From: Triplophysa rosa
Taxonomy: Eukaryota; Chordata; Actinopteri; Cypriniformes; Nemacheilidae
Direction of reading: 5' to 3'
Assembly (NCBI RefSeq): GCF_024868665.1
Contig: NC_079908.1
Coordinates: 5,916,466-5,980,465 of the forward strand
Length of the DNA: 64,000 bases
Within the stretch, counting starts at the first letter, position 1. The number at the start of each line of letters is the position of its first letter. Below the pieces are notes generated by a model. It saw only the letters and a program-made list of their open reading frames with translations. It did no database searches and had not been told where the DNA came from. This document shows, in pieces, positions 37,349 to 47,555 of the stretch. Both the position numbers and the translations under genes were made by a program.

Positions 37349-38001
37349 GTAACGCACACGGGGATAAAGTTTTGATAGAAAACCTCGCTCGAATCCAGGC
37401 CGGATAAAAGCACACGCTACACTTTCACTACACTTACGACTCCCTCTAATGCACAGCCACTATCAGAGTCAGCTGGTTTTCTACACCTCGGTCAGAGAAT
37501 TGCACGTCCCCCTCGGATCGTCTCGTTCTGCGAGCCTGTTAACATCTGGGAGGGAGCTGTATACCGAACAGTCTTAATTTCTACAAGAGAGAGCTTGATG
37601 TGAAATACTCGGAGGAGAAATAACAGAATAAATGTCCTGTGTTGCATTCGTGCGGAGCGGGTGTTAGGGAATATTAGAAAGTCAACAGTGTCTGTTATGT
37701 TTCCAGCATGTTCCCCCTGAGTGTGTGAATGTGAGTTAATTTACAGCGTCAGGCGGGACGCAAAAAGGGCCCGGGGCTAACTCGAAAAACACTTATATAC
37801 CGTAGATATTCACTGACATGATGTGAAGTCAAACCAAACTAAAAATCAAATCATGCTTTACATATACAGCAAAAAGTCTGGAGAACTTTGATGCGATTTT
37901 ATTAAAAGACATTTATAGGGTAAAGTAACAGGCCTGATTGAGCTTCTGTATAAATCCAGTTATAGACCGTGACTGTGTGTATCTGTGTTTGTGTTTGTCA
38001 G
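37349..38001 (+). other. Intron C-D, 653 nt
   Basis: GTAACG to TTTGTCAG. Its last 30 nt are TG-rich rather than a pure pyrimidine tract. Nothing else was recognised. Confidence 0.9.
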
Positions 38002-38137
38002 GAGTGTGTTCAGGACAGTCCGTCTCCTGCCCCGTCTCTGGAGGAAGCCCCTCGTCCCGGATCACATCCCTCATCACACCCCAGCAGTAGTGTGTCCAGC
38101 TCCCCGAACCCACACACACAGAGTCCTGAACGTCTGG
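38002..38137 (+). CDS. dach2: dach2-like exon D: SPSPAPSLEE, Ser/Pro-rich segment
   Basis: The acceptor AG is at 38000-38001, after a TG-rich tract, and the donor GTCAGT begins at 38138. The exon is 136 nt (phase 0 in, phase 1 out). It encodes ECVQDSPSPAPSLEEAPRPG followed by a Ser/His/Pro-rich run ending in NPHTQSPERL. The SPSPAPSLEE core and the following SSHxSSSVSSSP tract are Dachshund hallmarks, a disordered and probably phosphorylated linker before the coiled-coil. An exon end at CTGG fits the phase of the following exon E. Confidence 0.93.
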
Positions 38138-38799
38138 GTCAGTACACACACACTTCAGATTGCTCTTAGCCATTCAAAGGTTTAGTATTTATAGGAAAAG
38201 TATGTTGTTTATACCAGCGGAGGCAACTATGACTAACCCATTCATAGGTTGATTCTCCTGAAAAGTAAAGACCACTTCGTAAGATGTGAACACTGGAGGC
38301 ACTTCCGGTTTCATTTTTGCTCGTTTTATTTTGAAATCTTCCATTCAGAATTAAATGAATTGTTTTTGTTTAACATTTTATTTTGGTTATAAATGTTGTA
38401 TTTAGATCGAACGTTTGGGTAGTGTTCAAAAACTGAAAGGTTCTTCTGGGCCAGCGTGAAATTAGCGTTGTTTACGTCATCCAAAGAAGTCTATAAAGAA
38501 GTCTATAAATACTGGTTTTGAGGTGCTTTCAAAATGTTGCCGTGTATTTTAAGTATCCTGACCAGCCCCACATCGCAACATTAGATAAACCATGAATCTG
38601 TTTTTCAACCAGACAGGCCGAACATTTGAAAACACGTCGCTAGCAAATTCCACTTGATTTTTTATTTATGTTTTGTGCACAAACTGTAACGGCATTGTTG
38701 CAAAAGTATTTTTCATTGAAAATGTAATGCGTCATGACACAAACACTTGTAGTATGAAGTATTTTCATGCACTCAGTCTTTTGAAACCCATGTTTGCAG
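38138..38799 (+). other. Intron D-E, 662 nt
   Basis: GTCAGT to TTTGCAG. It contains a short direct repeat AAGAAGTCTATAAA at about 38484-38509. No exon or RNA was recognised. Confidence 0.8.
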
Positions 38800-38874
38800 T
38801 TCTGAACCCGACCGATGGTGAACTGCCAGAACGAGACGCGGGCATAAATATGAAGAAAATCCTCAAAGAAAAAG
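38800..38874 (+). CDS. dach2: dach2-like exon E: 75-nt symmetric cassette exon candidate
   Basis: The acceptor AG is at 38798-38799 (GTTTGCAG) and the donor GTCAGT begins at 38875. It is symmetric (75 nt, phase 1-1) and encodes VLNPTDGELPERDAGINMKK followed by ILKEK and a split codon. Its support is the AG/GT boundaries, phase agreement on both sides and the open reading frame. I do not recall the matching peptide in other DACH proteins with certainty. Because it is a multiple of three with equal phases, it could be skipped without breaking the frame. It is the least certain of the eight exons. It lies only 663 nt after exon D and before a 19.9-kb intron. Confidence 0.78.
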
Positions 38875-39539
38875 GTCAGTGTCTTTACCTTCACATTATA
38901 ACACTACTCGAGAAGTGTCAAAATTGAATGTTAGTATAACATCATCGCCAGATGAAATGGTTATTTTATTTGGTACATTAGCATTCAAAAGTTTAGGGTC
39001 ACTTAACTGAAATGTTTCTTATGATATTAAAAACCTTTTTATCTGAAGGCATAGGCCTAAATGTGTTAATATGACGGACTGAAGCTTGGCCAATAAGAGC
39101 TCAGAATAGATGTGGATATTATATTAAAAGCATCTCAGGATAAGAGCACAAGAAAACAGGTAACTTACAATTGTTTCATTAGATTTATTTAGAATTCCCA
39201 TACTTCCATAGTTTTGATAAGTTCAATATTATTTCAAGATTTATAAAATCATTAATAAACAATGTGACCCAAACGTTTTCAATGGTGGTGTGTATGCGGA
39301 TCAAGATTTTGGACCAATGAGATTGCACAGAGGCTAACATGAAAATGCAATACACGTCATCTTTGTTTGCCATATCACTTCAGTTCTATATTGTGTCATA
39401 TCTGCTTAAGGACTTTTAAGACTCAAGCCGAATTTTAAACATGGTGTCATAAATCGCATCTGATTTCTAGCTGGTGTTGGTTTAACTCTGCCGAGTGTAT
39501 TGCTATAACACACAACCGAGACGTTTTAATGCAGGTCGA

Positions 39540-39670
39540 AGCTTGTTAGTTAAATTTACACCCCCGTTGGCTCAGGCTGGCAGTATATCAGCGTCACAAC
39601 ACTTCTCCTTTAATTAATGACTTAATTAGAAGCTTAACTGAACATGTATGAAGTTCATATTTACGGCGCC
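39540..39670. promoter_or_regulatory. Candidate enhancer with TAAT cluster
   Basis: CTTCTCCTTTAATTAATGAC directly followed by TTAATTAGAAGCTTAACTG in a repeat-free context. Similar in style to 13800-13920. Conservation unverified. Confidence 0.32.
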
Positions 39671-40433
39671 GGGTGTGCGTGCTCGCGTAGAGGAGTGCTA
39701 GAGAACCGTTAGAGCAGCTAAGTACGTAATTCATCATTATATGAAAATGTTTTCTCGTTCCTACGACATGGAAAGGTACGCAGGTGTGCGAGTGGTAATC
39801 TTGGATGTGGTGCCGTGTGTGGGCAGCGTTTCTTGCGTGTTCAGGTGTGAATGTGTGTGTGTGTTGGTATAGCAGGTGGCGGCTCGTGACACACAGAGCT
39901 GCTGGGAGGAGACGATGCAAAGATGCCCCCAGGCTCTCTTAAAAGAGATTCGATGTGCACCTGGCCTCTGACCATATTTTATTAATATGTCTGAAAAGAA
40001 TCCTTCCTAAACACACGCACACACAAACATGCGTGATGCTGCAAACCGTTCTGGATTCGGAAGGGCAGCCAATTGCGTTTAATGCAGGGTTGAGAAAAAA
40101 GCAAAAGCGTAGATTTAGGTCCATGACCATGTGCACAAACACACGTCTGATGTTTTCTTCCACCCTGTTTGTCCTGTGACAAAAACACACATTTTCATAC
40201 TTTCTCTTGATTCTCTGGATCTTCTTAAAGAGTACATTCCTCAATATTTTTAAGGGCTTATTTTGGTTTATGGAGTGTCCGACAACAAGTTTATGTACAT
40301 ACATCATGTAAAAATACTATTATTTCATAATAATAAGCAGTTATTATTACCTTACTTCTTGACTGACTCTCAAATGATTCGTTCCGCGATTCATCTGTGT
40401 AATCTCCGCCTTTCCGCCAGCGTAGTCTGATCT

Positions 40434-40523
40434 GATTGGTCAGATAGTGTAGTCTGCTGTGATTGGTCAGATGGTCTAGTCTGCTGTGATTGGTCAAATG
40501 GTCTAGTCTGCTGTGATTGGTCA
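40434..40523. repeat. 27-bp minisatellite, 4 units, each with an inverted CCAAT box
   Basis: GATTGGTCA starts at 40434, 40461, 40488 and 40515, an exact 27-nt period; the unit includes GTCTAGTCTGCTGTGATTGG. ATTGG is the reverse of CCAAT, the NF-Y site. The array lies 100-180 nt upstream of the ATG at 40617 and may be, or derive from, a promoter array. Confidence 0.85.
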
Positions 40524-40616
40524 AACGCGTTCAGCATGTGTCGCAAATGGACCGCCTATCATTACTGCTGTATTACGGTTTGCAGGTGGTTGGATATTAA
40601 CAGTGTATAGAGAGAG

Positions 40617-40689
40617 ATGGCGTCGATTTTACCTTACCAGTTCGAGCCCGAGTCTGACGAATCATTCTTTAATCCTTATACAGATGCCA
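40617..40689 (+). pseudogene. Orphan first-exon-like ORF (MASILPYQFEPESDESF)
   Basis: ATG in context GAGAGATGG opens 24 codons, MASILPYQFEPESDESFFNP followed by YTDA, and then a donor-like CCAGTAAGA at 40688. Without splicing the frame stops at 40733. The start resembles, from memory, N-termini of multicopy fish proteins carrying a P2X7-like cysteine-rich 'ballast' domain, but I cannot confirm this. No following exon was found in the window, so it looks like a stranded first exon of a mobile or retained gene fragment. It overlaps head-on with the THAP exon to its right. Confidence 0.4.
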
Positions 40690-40992
40690 GTAAGAAAAAG
40701 GACTGTTTTAGACACTTCTCTTGTAACAGTTAGTTATCACGGCATACAGTGTACGGTGTTCGTATCTTCAGATGTTATTATAACTATAGTACACCACGCA
40801 GTTCTAGAAATAAAGACTTTGAAAGTTAATATGGTTGAACACTTACATTAGCGCAACGAGTTTATAGCTAACGTTAGGTAAACAAACAGTAACAACCCCA
40901 AAAATAACGGTAACGTTAGCTAAACACAGACATGAGATAACGTCACACAAATTTAATTTTAAGCAAAGACAAAAATAAAGAGTCACACTTAC

Positions 40993-41277
40993 AGGTTGTG
41001 ATTCGGTGGAGCTTACAGGTCCAAATAAAGTTGGTATTGCAACATCTTTTAAGGAAAGACGTTTAATGTATCCTGCAGTAAAGGCGCCAAGATTGATGAA
41101 GCAATCTTCGGTAAAATGACGCGCGCAAAGTAAAACGTTCGGTTTATACTCCTTTGGTGTCATTTGAAAAATAAATAGTAACCATTTTTTCCTCAGAAGT
41201 TCTTCCTTTGGTAGTGAAAATAAGACTGACTTAGTTTCACTACATAGAACACAGCTTCTCTTAGAAATGATGCACAC
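40993..41277 (-). pseudogene. THAP-domain exon, probable transposon remnant
   Basis: Reading on the - strand from ATG at 41277, the product has SCVLCSETKSVLFSLPKEEL, a Trp in KKWLLFIF, CARHFTEDCF and then AIPTLFGP, the zinc-binding C2CH arrangement and C-terminal (A)(V/I)PTLF of THAP DNA-binding domains. The usual N-terminal region looks slightly variant (MCIISKR before the first Cys). A donor CCTGTAAGTG lies at 40993, after which the open frame (to 40843) is intronic in character. Fish genomes carry many THAP copies in DNA transposons such as P-element-like and ISL2EU types. No transposase was found nearby, so the element is broken or non-autonomous. Confidence 0.65.
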
Positions 41278-41668
41278 GTCACGAACGAGCTAGTACAGTG
41301 TTTGGGGAGGAGAGAGTTAAGTTTTCGCAGTCAGTAGGCGGGGATTTTTCTAGTGACGTAGGTACATTGTGGTTAAAGATTCGGACAGGTCATGGCTTGT
41401 TCGCGTGATTCAGAGTCGATTACCTTTTTTATAAGCTAATAACTTTGTTATTCGTTCACCTTCGGATTTACAACTTGGCAGATTGCTTACATTCAAACAC
41501 GGCAAAATTAAACACTTCATGAAATGTATTTTTTATGATCTCGAGGAATGTACTCTTTAAACATCTATTGCTAGATGTCTGCACATACTTTGCTGTAGGT
41601 GAAGGTCACATGATACAGGTGCTTTGCTGTGATTGGCTGATTACTCGGACATGATCACATTGGCAATA

Positions 41669-42163
41669 CGCCCTTTTCACATGACGTCACGCATCTTCCG
41701 TTCTGCCGCGAAGCAGTGTATCATTACTTCTGCTAGCACTCCAGTTCATAAGGTGGCGGTAATGCACCTATAAGCTTGTTTGCCAACTGCCAGTAAACTC
41801 AAGAAGAAGAAGTTACTTCCGCTAGCGCCTCAGAATGGAGTTTACCAAGTCCCTTGCACATCTGCCACAAATGCGGCTAGATGATGTACAACGTCTTGCA
41901 GACCAATTTTCGCTAACGACAAGATCAAAGCTAGAGAAAGGATACAATTTCTTCGTTGAACAGTACCTGTTTGATTATGAAGGTAAGTGTTCTGTTTTCT
42001 TTTTGTGTTAGTGAAGGTGTTAGGATAAGTACTTGAATACGTATTCCAGCGCCATGGCAAAACGGAAGTTCTTCTTCTTCTTCTTGTTTGTTGCAAGACG
42101 GATGTTATGATACACTGCTTTGCGAAAAGGCGGAAGTTAAGTGACGTCATTGTGAAAAGGGCT
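41669..42163 (+). mobile_element. Non-autonomous DNA element with GCCCTTTTCACATGACGTCAC ends, TA-flanked
   Basis: The left end from 41670 (GCCCTTTTCACATGACGTCA) is mirrored at 42131-42162 (GTGACGTCATTGTGAAAAGGGC). The inverted repeat continues inward over GCAGTGTATCAT (41712 against 42105). TA dinucleotides flank both sides (41667-41668 and 42164-42165). Elements with TA target duplications that carry exons of this type could be ISL2EU-like; that name is inference. It encloses the ORF at 41835. Confidence 0.7.
41835..41982 (+). pseudogene. Orphan first-exon ORF inside the TA-flanked element (MEFTKSLAHLPQM)
   Basis: 49 codons plus one base from ATG at 41835 to a strong donor GAAGGTAAGT at 41983. 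The peptide starts MEFTKSLAHLPQMRLDDVQR and ends KLEKGYNFFVEQYLFDYE. It is free of stops and low-complexity sequence, unlike the surrounding ORFs. From memory, related N-termini occur in fish transposon-encoded proteins with SWIM/YqaJ-type domains, but I cannot verify this. No second exon follows before the element's right end only 180 nt later, so the element captured or kept just the first exon. Confidence 0.45.
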
Positions 42164-42454
42164 TATCACACTCAACCCATATGGAAATAGGCCTGAATGG
42201 GTTAAAGAGGTAAAAAAAAACAGCGACTAATGTGAACGTTGACACATCTGGACATCACAACTGAAGTTTCAAGAGAATAAATACTAAATGACTGTTGCAG
42301 TGTTGCAGAGGATTTGTTATTATGAAAGAAGTTGCCTAATGATAACGTCAATATGAAAGTTAAAAGTATTAAATAAACAAACACAAAATATAATTATTAT
42401 TATTGTATTATTTTTTAATCAAAGCAAATAAACTTGACGACACTTAGTTTTGTT

Positions 42455-42743
42455 ATATAGACCGTTTCATCAGACGCACGCGCTGGGACTGCAGTTAACT
42501 TCCGGTCCGTGTTTGGATAGTGTCTAATAATATAACTATTTATGTTAATATTAATTAATATTATTATTTTATTGTATAATAATTGTATTAAATAAACAAA
42601 TCATTGAATTTTGTTGTAGGTTCATTTTATTAAGTAAACAATTTGTTGTGTACTGCAGTTTTGATGCATTTAAAGAAAGGTAGTCCACGAACGCGCGCAT
42701 GCGCAGTAACATTTGTTTATGTTGTCACTTTGATAGTCTATAG
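42455..42743. repeat. 'TATAGACCGTTT' MITE interrupted at its right end by a hAT element
   Basis: TATAGACCGTTTCATCAGAC at the left; AGTTAACTTCCGG, GCGCGCATGCGCAGTAAC and TTTATGTTGTCACTTTGATA at the right, matching 61569-62026. Its last bases GTCTATAG are the target site duplicated by the hAT inserted at 42744. Confidence 0.82.
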
Positions 42744-43015
42744 CAGTGGTTCCCAACCTGGGGTCCGCGACCCCCTTAGGGGGGCGCCAGAGTTCACATG
42801 AGGGGCGCGGGAGCTGACATGCTTTGAGGTTAAATAAAGCTGCATAAATGTTCCACTAATCATTTTAAATAAAAATATTTTTGTATGTTTAAAAAAAATC
42901 ACGTGCTTACAATGCCAAGATAATGCAGTCAAAAATAGTTATATCTTGTATAAAATAATTATTTCAATTTTTCCTGCTCCATTGGCAGACATTCACACCG
43001 TAGCCGGAAGCACTA

Positions 43016-43622
43016 GCCGGGTTTCCATCCAAAGTTGCGAATTTAGTTAATGCGCAAAATTGGAATATTGCATAAAACATTTGCGAATAAGCACCGTTTC
43101 CATCCAACTAGTCAACCGTCACTTCCTAATAAACTGCCACTAAATATCAGTAAGAGAAGCCACTGAATATAATAATTTTCAAAAAAACTTGCGCAAGCAG
43201 ACGATTACGAAACACAATAAATGCGGTGCTTTTGTGGATGCCTGCTGTTTGGGAAACACAGTCGTGACAGTTCTAAGAGGCAATTACAGAAATACTTTGA
43301 CAACTTTGCTCAGGCATTTAAGAATGAGCATAACAACATTTCTGATGCTGTGTAACAAGATCAGTACTCTGGTTAGTCAGGTTACGCCGTCTCATAGTGC
43401 AGTTAGGTGATTTTTTTGGAGGAATTTATTCAGCAAATGCGTTTCCATCTCCCATTATTCGCATTAACCCTTTTTCGCAAACATGAAAAACCACCTGAAG
43501 TTAGCGTAAAAACTTTTTTGCGAATTAAGTGTTTTTAATTCGAAATTTGGTGTTTCCATCACTCGTTTCTGATGCGAAACTTAAAAAATGCGAATAAAAC
43601 CAGAGTGATGGAAACCCGCGCT
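43016..43622. mobile_element. Element with CGGGTTTCCATC ends nested in the hAT
   Basis: The left GCCGGGTTTCCATCCAAAGT and right GTGATGGAAACCCGCGCT are inverted. Secondary internal copies of GTTTCCATC with GCGAAT/TTCGCA motifs give a multiply palindromic body. An ORF at 43189-43410 includes CGAFVDACCLGNTVVTVLRG and LLRHLRMSITTFLMLCNKIS. The R-M-S-x-x-T-F-x-x-L-C arrangement resembles the N-terminal region of PIF/Harbinger transposases, so I infer a Harbinger derivative. Confidence 0.65.
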
Positions 43623-43775
43623 GTTCTCGCTGTGAGACTCACATGAGAAACATCCTCTATCAGGCGTCAACGTTCGTGTTGACATAAAAATCAAAAGGAA
43701 AAATAGCAGAGAAACGTAAATGGGGTGATTCTTTGTCAGAAATAAAGGAAAAAGTTTAGACGCTATGACAAAACC

Positions 43776-43895
43776 TACGTAAATTTAGGTTTTATTGAAG
43801 GACAAGACAAGTCTCGGCCAGAATGTGTGTTCTGTGGTGAAGTATTGGTAAACGACAGCATGAAACCAAGCAAAATGAAAAGACACCTGGTAAAA
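43776..43895 (+). pseudogene. BED zinc-finger fragment of a hAT (ZBED/Charlie-like) transposase
   Basis: The + strand frame starting TAC at 43776 reads YVNLGFIEG, RPECVFCGEVLVNDSMKPSK and MKRHL. C-x2-C with a downstream H, embedded in (Y)(L/V)x(F/L)GF and MKPSKxKRHL, is the BED finger of hAT transposases related to the vertebrate ZBED5-type proteins. Upstream frames contain stops and no transposase core follows, so it is a pseudogene fragment. The usual second His of the finger is not visible before the frame decays. Confidence 0.82.
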
Positions 43896-45738
43896 ATAAG
43901 CAGTAATTGACAGTAGCCTGCATCTCGTTAAGCAAGTACAGCAATGTTAATGTTTAACAGTTCTTTCATAACGCTCAGTATACTCTGTATGTTCATACAA
44001 TAACCTGAAAATAGACTGAAACAACCTGAAAAATAACCTGAAAATTTATTTGAGTATTCAAGTAAAAATGTCATTAAAATCTTTTATAGTACTTATATTT
44101 AACCATTTAATTTAATTTATTATTCAATTATTTCATTTAATTTATTAATATTTACTATCTATATATGTGTGTTTGAGTAGCAATTATGTGTGTATACACA
44201 CACACACACATATATGAGGGTTGGGGGGGCTCCGATTGTTATATATGTACGTGGGGGGCCCCTAGGAAAAAAGGTTGGGAACCACTGGTCTATAGTATGT
44301 TTATACTAAACATAAGGGAATATGATATTATTGGGCACTAGCTGACAGTCCTAGATATAAATTAGTGTAACTAGGAAGACAAAACGATAAATAAAAATGG
44401 AACTTATTATTGGACTAAATAAAGCCTTAATATACAGAGACTATTTCGGCCTCTCATCGCATAAGTCCACTACATCTCACTTCTTTCTCCAGGTCTCCTC
44501 AAACCCAGCATCAGTTTAACCTACTTACACACACACGCACACAGAGAGCGAGAGAGCAGATTGTGTAGAGAGCAGCAGGCCTCTCTCAAAACCGGAGAGG
44601 ATTGACTTAGTAAAGATTGACCGTGATTATATCAAATATGACTGCTCTAGTTTACTTCAACGATATACTGTACAATTGTGTTAGCAATTCTCTTCTGTTC
44701 TGTTCGATCCTTGTTAGCGCTTGTGAGTCTATTCAGTCACTTTATTTGCCCTCTAAATCATTTATTTGATTAAATCCTGTATTTCAACAGCGTCAAATCT
44801 ATTAGAACAACATACAGTATGCCCAGTATACAGATATCAGCGATATCTATGGATTTTTAAGGTAATCCGCTAACCTAGCTAGCTGTTTCCATTTTTTAGG
44901 CGTTTTGAGCTATTTTAATATTCAAACGTCTGTGAGAAGAAATATAAAATATATATCAATCTGTTTATGTGATAGGCTTCGATTTTGATCATCTTTGGTA
45001 GCTCATTTAAAGGCATTTTGAGTAAAACGGCTCTTTATGTAATGAAGCGCACACAAAAGACTTAAACCGGATGCGATGAGATTCGTTTTCCGACGTGACG
45101 TTCGGCATAAAGCCTATTGTCTTGTGGTTGGAAGCTAATATTTCTATTCACACTTTGTTGATTTATTGTCATTTTGCTTCTTTGGCTAGTGATGTTCTAG
45201 ATATGGCTCCTGGTTCATCGTTCTATGAAACTGAATGTTTTTTATCTGGCAGATCAAAATTATAAGACTTCAAAAACACGTTTAGAAAAACAAAAGGAGG
45301 AGCACAGCTCTTCTCAAAAAGCTCTAGTTTGACAATCTACAACTGTAGCACAAACAGTGCCGGACCACTTATGCTTTGCTTTAGTGAAGTATTAAACTTG
45401 TGTTTAAACATTTTTAACAGTAATGATTGCCATTCCTTACGTTGTGTGTAACGTCACTTAAATGTTCTTTTGAAATCACTGGCAGACTTAAATCTAGTCT
45501 TTGTAAGAGAGAGAGCGACAGACTGCTCAAAGACGTAGATGACTCGAGGCCCCTTTTTCCGAGTCTTCACGAAAGGGCCGTTGAATTTTAAACACTGTTT
45601 GGCCTGTGTGTGTAACGGTGATGATAAACAAAGTGACGTGGCAGTACGTGGTGATGAATGGTGAAGCCCGGGGCCAGCAGAACTGTGTTTCTGTGGGACT
45701 TGGGCGAGTGAACCCCGTCTCTAACTCTCCATAAATCA

Positions 45739-45864
<126 letters not shown>

Positions 45865-46379
45865 ACTCGGGGCTGCCTGAATGCCAACACTTTCTTACAT
45901 TAAAGAGCAACGTAAAATTCAGATATTTTGTACTATGGGTTCATATGCGAACTATTGAAGCTCATGCTATAGCATTATAGGCTGTTCATTCTCGCAGGTG
46001 TATGAAACGTTTTTTAGATATTAATCGAATTACAAATGAAAAATCTCACTCTCGTATCAGTACAAACATTCACTGTTTCATAGAAGAAAACAGAGGCGTC
46101 ATTTTAATTTTCCTCTGTATTCAAATCCTTAGACCAACATACACAACATTCTTTTCTTGCTTTTTGTTCATACGAATCTAGTCTTTCATAAAGTCAGCTT
46201 CACAGTCTATACAGTACGTATTGTATGATAATGTGCTAATGTATTTGGTCTAACCTGATGTGGAGCACTTTGGCAATAGAAGCACTTTGTAGAAGTGTGT
46301 TTGTGTATGTGTGTGTAAGAGGAAGGCCGACAGTTTGTGCTGCGTAATTGCTTTGTCCAGTTTTCCGCAGAGCAGATAT

Positions 46380-46800
46380 GTGGCATCTGGTTACAATCAA
46401 TGTTTTCCTCCGCCATTATGAAATTAGCTGCGCGGAAATGATTTGAAATGGCCTGTAATGATTTCTGATAGAAATGTGCGCCATTGTTTCGTCCTTTGAG
46501 ATAAGCGTGCTGGTAAATAAATCACAACAAACGTAAAGGAAACTGGAGGAGAGAAACAATCGCTCCGAGTCAAGGATGCTCGGATTTCCGAGCGTTGTAT
46601 TTTTAATCTTCGTTTTTGTTTGTTTATTCGCAAGCTCCTCCTTCGGATATGCACGGAGGGGACCATCGTTGGGCTTTGAAGACCCTTTTTGATCATTAGC
46701 TCGATTGCTGTTCTAAGCACATTTGTGATGGTTTAATTAAAGCGAGGCCCTCGGTGGGGCCCTGGCGGCCCTCAAAGGCTCTCCGGCTGGAGGGTCTGCT
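46380..46800. promoter_or_regulatory. Candidate conserved non-coding element
   Basis: A 420-nt repeat-free block with CGCCATTATGAAATTAGCTG, GGCCTGTAATGATTTCTGAT, GGTAAATAAATCACAAC and GGTTTAATTAAAGCGAGG. Open frames on the - strand lack coding features. Among the best-looking enhancer candidates in this intron. Confidence 0.35.
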
Positions 46801-47389
46801 TTCTCTTTGTGTTGAAGATGAACGGATATTACCCAAGGAAAATCAATGACATGAAGAAAAAGTAAACTGGTACAGTTGGCAATTTGGGGCAAGGTTAGCA
46901 CCGTTGAAAGTCACCTCGCAAAAGCGGCATTTTTGGACGAGAACACAAGTGATAAATGATAGCGTGCTCTCTCTTTCTCTCACGCGCACACACATGAAGT
47001 GAGAGGTGAGGACAGGTGCTTGTGTTCTGCTCTGGTTCTGAGGGAAGAGCAGATTTTTGTCTCACAGGCTTGTGAGGTCTCATGTGCACGCTAACAGTGT
47101 CACTGCCACGTTTGAAGTAAAGCCGCCTCGAGGCTTGCAGAGATTCTCGTACAGATAATAGGAAAGGATGAACGAGCGGGCTACAGAATTAAATCAGGTA
47201 AATAATCGGTTTAAAAGAGAAAACGATGCGTTTAACACAGTTCTGCTTTATACAGATGTGAGGTTTAGGATAGCGTGAAATGGTTTGATGTTATTTTCAT
47301 TTCTGTGGTTGTGTAGTTCCTGTTAAAGCAGAGAATTTGTCGTTGTAGTTGACATAACAACCTGGCAACACCGTGAGATGTTAATAAAA

Positions 47390-47555
47390 TAATAATATAC
47401 TAATATATTAACAAGTAATTTATTGTTATTATTATTATTAATAATAATACTTTTTAATTATTAAAAAGTAATTCATTATTAGTGTTATTAATAATAATAA
47501 TAGATGAATTGTTAATATATTAATTAATTATTATTATTGTTATTATTATTTCTGG
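47390..47555. repeat. AT-rich (ATT)n block with hairpin symmetry
   Basis: TTATTATTATTATTAATAAT and TTTTTAATTATTAAAAAGTA are self-complementary. No coding signal. Confidence 0.75.

Larger units (their letters stand above)
42744..44287. mobile_element. hAT-superfamily element, decayed, with perfect 8-bp target duplication
   Basis: The ends CAGTGGTTCCCAACCTGGGG and AAGGTTGGGAACCACTG are inverted, and GTCTATAG occurs on both sides (42736-42743 and 44288-44295). This end sequence and the 8-bp duplication are diagnostic of hAT. The interior keeps a stretch of transposase N-terminus (BED finger, 43776-43895). A third element occupies about 43016-43622. Total 1.54 kb, so most of the transposase is deleted. 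Confidence 0.93.

Noticed and set aside
39939..40307. 122-aa - strand ORF
   Set aside because: Contains a (TG)n-derived Val-Cys run and no recognisable domain or splice context.
41842..42150. 102-aa - strand ORF with RRRRR and Leu-rich end
   Set aside because: Opposite strand of a palindromic element and of the better-supported + strand exon at 41835-41982.
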